A DNA stretch of 7,779 nucleotides from positions 1 to 7,779 of the forward strand of contig JAPPMR010000552.1 in assembly GCA_028818995.1 (NCBI GenBank). Reading direction: 5' to 3'. Shown here piece after piece: positions 6,348-7,779 of the stretch. Source of the stretch: Candidatus Poribacteria bacterium. GTDB lineage: Bacteria > Poribacteria > WGA-4E > WGA-3G. A program made the position numbers and the translations under genes. Each line of letters begins with the position of its first letter. Positions within the stretch are counted from its first letter, which is position 1. The notes beneath the pieces are model-generated. The model did not search any database. It had not been told where the DNA came from and saw only the letters and a list, made by a program, of their open reading frames with translations.

Positions 6348-7496
6348 TCAATGCACAGGTTCGGCTTTTCGCTTACCGACACCCATCTGAATAGCGGGAA
6401 GGATAGTATCTGATATATTGGAAGAGTAGTCAAAAATTGTCCAGCCAGAAGCGCCTAAGAAGCGGACGAGATGAATCTGTCCAATCACAGCATCTGGAGT
6501 AAGGAGGGAGTTAGATGCTGTCGCACCGATACCCGGATAAATCGCCACGTCTTTCGGCATGAGGGCAAGCTGATTTTCTAAGAGGTCAGTGAAAAATTTT
6601 GTGTCTTCAGTATAGTTCATCGGACAAACGAAGTCAACATAACCTGATTTTGCCCACGCAATCCAATCCTGACCAATAGATGTTACACAGTCAGGATATG
6701 CACCGAAAACTGCAGTTGAAATCTTTATGTCCGGCTTTATCTGACGTGTGCGTTTGTGGATCAAACGCACTAAACGGGTAATCTGTTGCGCACGCCATTC
6801 AATATACGCTTTCCCGTGTTGTCCCGTTCTTGGTAACACGGATGCAGGCCATTCCTTAATATGTTGTCGCGTCGCAAGCATAAATCTTTTATGGCACTCA
6901 TCACAATAGCAGGCTCGGCTTCCCGGATAACGGATATAATCGAGATGGATACCGTCAACATCGTAGTTCCGCACAATTTCCGTGATAGCGTTCAATTCTA
7001 ACAGCACGTTTTCTGGGTTTGACGGACAAAGCCAGTTGATCGGGTCGCCTGTTGCTGAAACTTGGGTGCGTCCGGCATTTCGCAGTTCTTCTACAAACTC
7101 TTTCGGTGCACCTTCCAAATTCCATGTAATCTTCCACACATGGATTTCTAATTTGTGCTTATGTGCCGCTTTAACGCATTGCGCAATTTGGTCGCCATAT
7201 TTCGTGAACTTCGCACTTTGGGGCAACACGCGGCTATCGTAATGTGCTAAACCACCCCATGCCATGTTCGGCAAGATCATGTTAATGCCTGCGGCAGCTA
7301 ACTCTTTCGCGGAACGTTCCCAATCCCCTGGATATGCACCAAGTCCAGAATGATTCCACAAAGCGCGTCCTTCCGTTTCATCGCTTAGATGCGACAGAAA
7401 ATACGCTTTTGAAAGCGCATCTTGACTCTCACGTGCTGCAGTCATCGCCTTGTAATAATCCTTACTTGCGTATTCTGTTCGCGCCTGAGTCGTCAA
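6348..7496 (-). CDS. GHL10-like glycosidase-fold protein, downstream part of a gene with an internal stop
   Basis: From a TTG at 7496 this is 382 aa, but the true gene starts beyond the window: the same frame continues upstream and is broken only by the TAA at 7529-7527. Residues numbered from the TTG: a barrel-like domain begins near 45 with RALWNHSGLGAYPGDWERSA. Next come LPNMAWGGLAHYDS (75-88), DGIHLDYIRYPG (181-192, with D181 and D186 candidate catalytic acids), a C-x-C-x-x-C cluster (C196, C198, C201), and TSIGQDWIAWAKSGYVDFVCPMNYT (272-296, positions of interest Q276, D277, P292, Y295). These match the GHL10/DUF187 (YngK-like) pattern, a putative glycan-cleaving family of poorly defined specificity. 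The TTG has no good ribosome site, so separate translation is doubtful. It could be a pseudogene. It is followed by 181 bp with no gene. Confidence 0.75.
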   Translation of the reverse strand: MTTQARTEYASKDYYKAMTAARESQDALSKAYFLSHLSDETEGRALWNHSGLGAYPGDWERSAKELAAAGINMILPNMAWGGLAHYDSRVLPQSAKFTKYGDQIAQCVKAAHKHKLEIHVWKITWNLEGAPKEFVEELRNAGRTQVSATGDPINWLCPSNPENVLLELNAITEIVRNYDVDGIHLDYIRYPGSRACYCDECHKRFMLATRQHIKEWPASVLPRTGQHGKAYIEWRAQQITRLVRLIHKRTRQIKPDIKISTAVFGAYPDCVTSIGQDWIAWAKSGYVDFVCPMNYTEDTKFFTDLLENQLALMPKDVAIYPGIGATASNSLLTPDAVIGQIHLVRFLGASGWTIFDYSSNISDTILPAIQMGVGKRKAEPVH

Positions 7497-7526
7497 GGTC
7501 TTTCCAGATTGTAGTGCTTGTTTTTC

Positions 7527-7779
7527 TTAAGGAACCCCGCCATACCCTACAAACTTCGTTAAGGTATAAAGACTATTGATGTGTCCGATGGTTGTCATCG
7601 CGTCCAATTCACGTTTTGCAATTGCATGCTGAAATTCGGGAACAAGATATCCGAGAAGTGCTGCAAGAAGTTGCGTTTTGGTTCGGATATCATCTGGCAG
7701 GAAGACATGGCTGAAAAACACACCTGCTTCACTCATAAAAAACGCCGGATATCCGGTGGGTTCGCCCTCTGCGTTGTAC
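7527..7779 (-). pseudogene. Upstream part of the GHL10-like gene, ending at in-frame TAA; 5' end outside window
   Basis: The frame is open to the right edge (7778) and reads YNAEGEPTGYPAFFMSEAGV, then FFSHVFLPDDIRTKTQLLAA, then LLGYLVPEFQH.... This 'AGVFFSHV-x-LPDD-x-x-x-K-x-QLLAALLGYL' segment is how I recall the domain just before the catalytic barrel in GHL10-like proteins of this lineage. The segment ends YTLTKFVGYGGVP-TAA. The codon after the stop continues in the same frame (EKQALQSGK, then TTG at 7496) straight into the barrel. The simplest reading is one nonsense mutation or a base-call error in a single gene. The start codon and any signal peptide are beyond the window. Confidence 0.65.

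Noticed and set aside
7527..7529. Stop-codon reassignment (TAA read as an amino acid) to explain the GHL10 stop
   Set aside because: The sulfatase ends in TAA at its expected length and the other genes are free of internal TAA, so a changed code is not supported.

Overview
The window reads as accessory carbohydrate-metabolism DNA from an uncultured bacterium. The mix is a cysteine-type sulfatase without a signal peptide, a GHL10-like glycosidase-fold protein, a rhamnonate-dehydratase-like enolase-superfamily enzyme, a DUF6785/DUF6784-type multispan membrane protein, a BECR-like nuclease remnant next to DUF2283, and a 'GTAGGTTGG...CCAACCTAC' palindromic repeat. That combination is what I associate with Candidatus Poribacteria or a Planctomycetes-like lineage. 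This is inference from protein families; no rRNA or marker gene is present.

Every gene I can support lies on the minus strand, so the transcription order runs from high to low coordinates. First (7778-6348) is a GHL10-like gene whose 5' end lies beyond the right edge of the window. It is one reading frame cut by a single in-frame TAA at 7529-7527. Next (6166-5395) is a short BECR/PBECR-type nuclease gene split into an N-terminal piece of 55 codons and a C-terminal piece of 39 codons by about 490-499 bp of foreign-looking DNA. That insert carries its own 144-codon ORF of unknown function. The C-terminal piece runs without a stop into a DUF2283 protein (5394-5140). After a 36-bp gap follows an intact 486-aa sulfatase (5103-3643).

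The 263-bp gap after the sulfatase holds two oddities: a 92-bp-scale imperfect inverted repeat (3544-3631), and beyond it a diverged second copy of the last codons of the sulfatase (3500-3539). Then come a 655-aa polytopic membrane protein (3379-1412) and, 68 bp later, a 401-aa L-rhamnonate-dehydratase-like enzyme (1343-138). The left edge has a strong hairpin with a T-rich tail (50-85), oriented to terminate a plus-strand gene outside the window.

Functionally, the sulfatase, membrane protein and sugar-acid dehydratase would suit desulfation, uptake and breakdown of a sulfated, possibly deoxysugar-containing glycan; this is inference. The most unusual material is evidence of gene decay and insertion: the split nuclease with its unknown inserted ORF, the nuclease/DUF2283 continuous frame, the single-stop GHL10 gene, and the duplicated sulfatase tail flanking a palindromic repeat.
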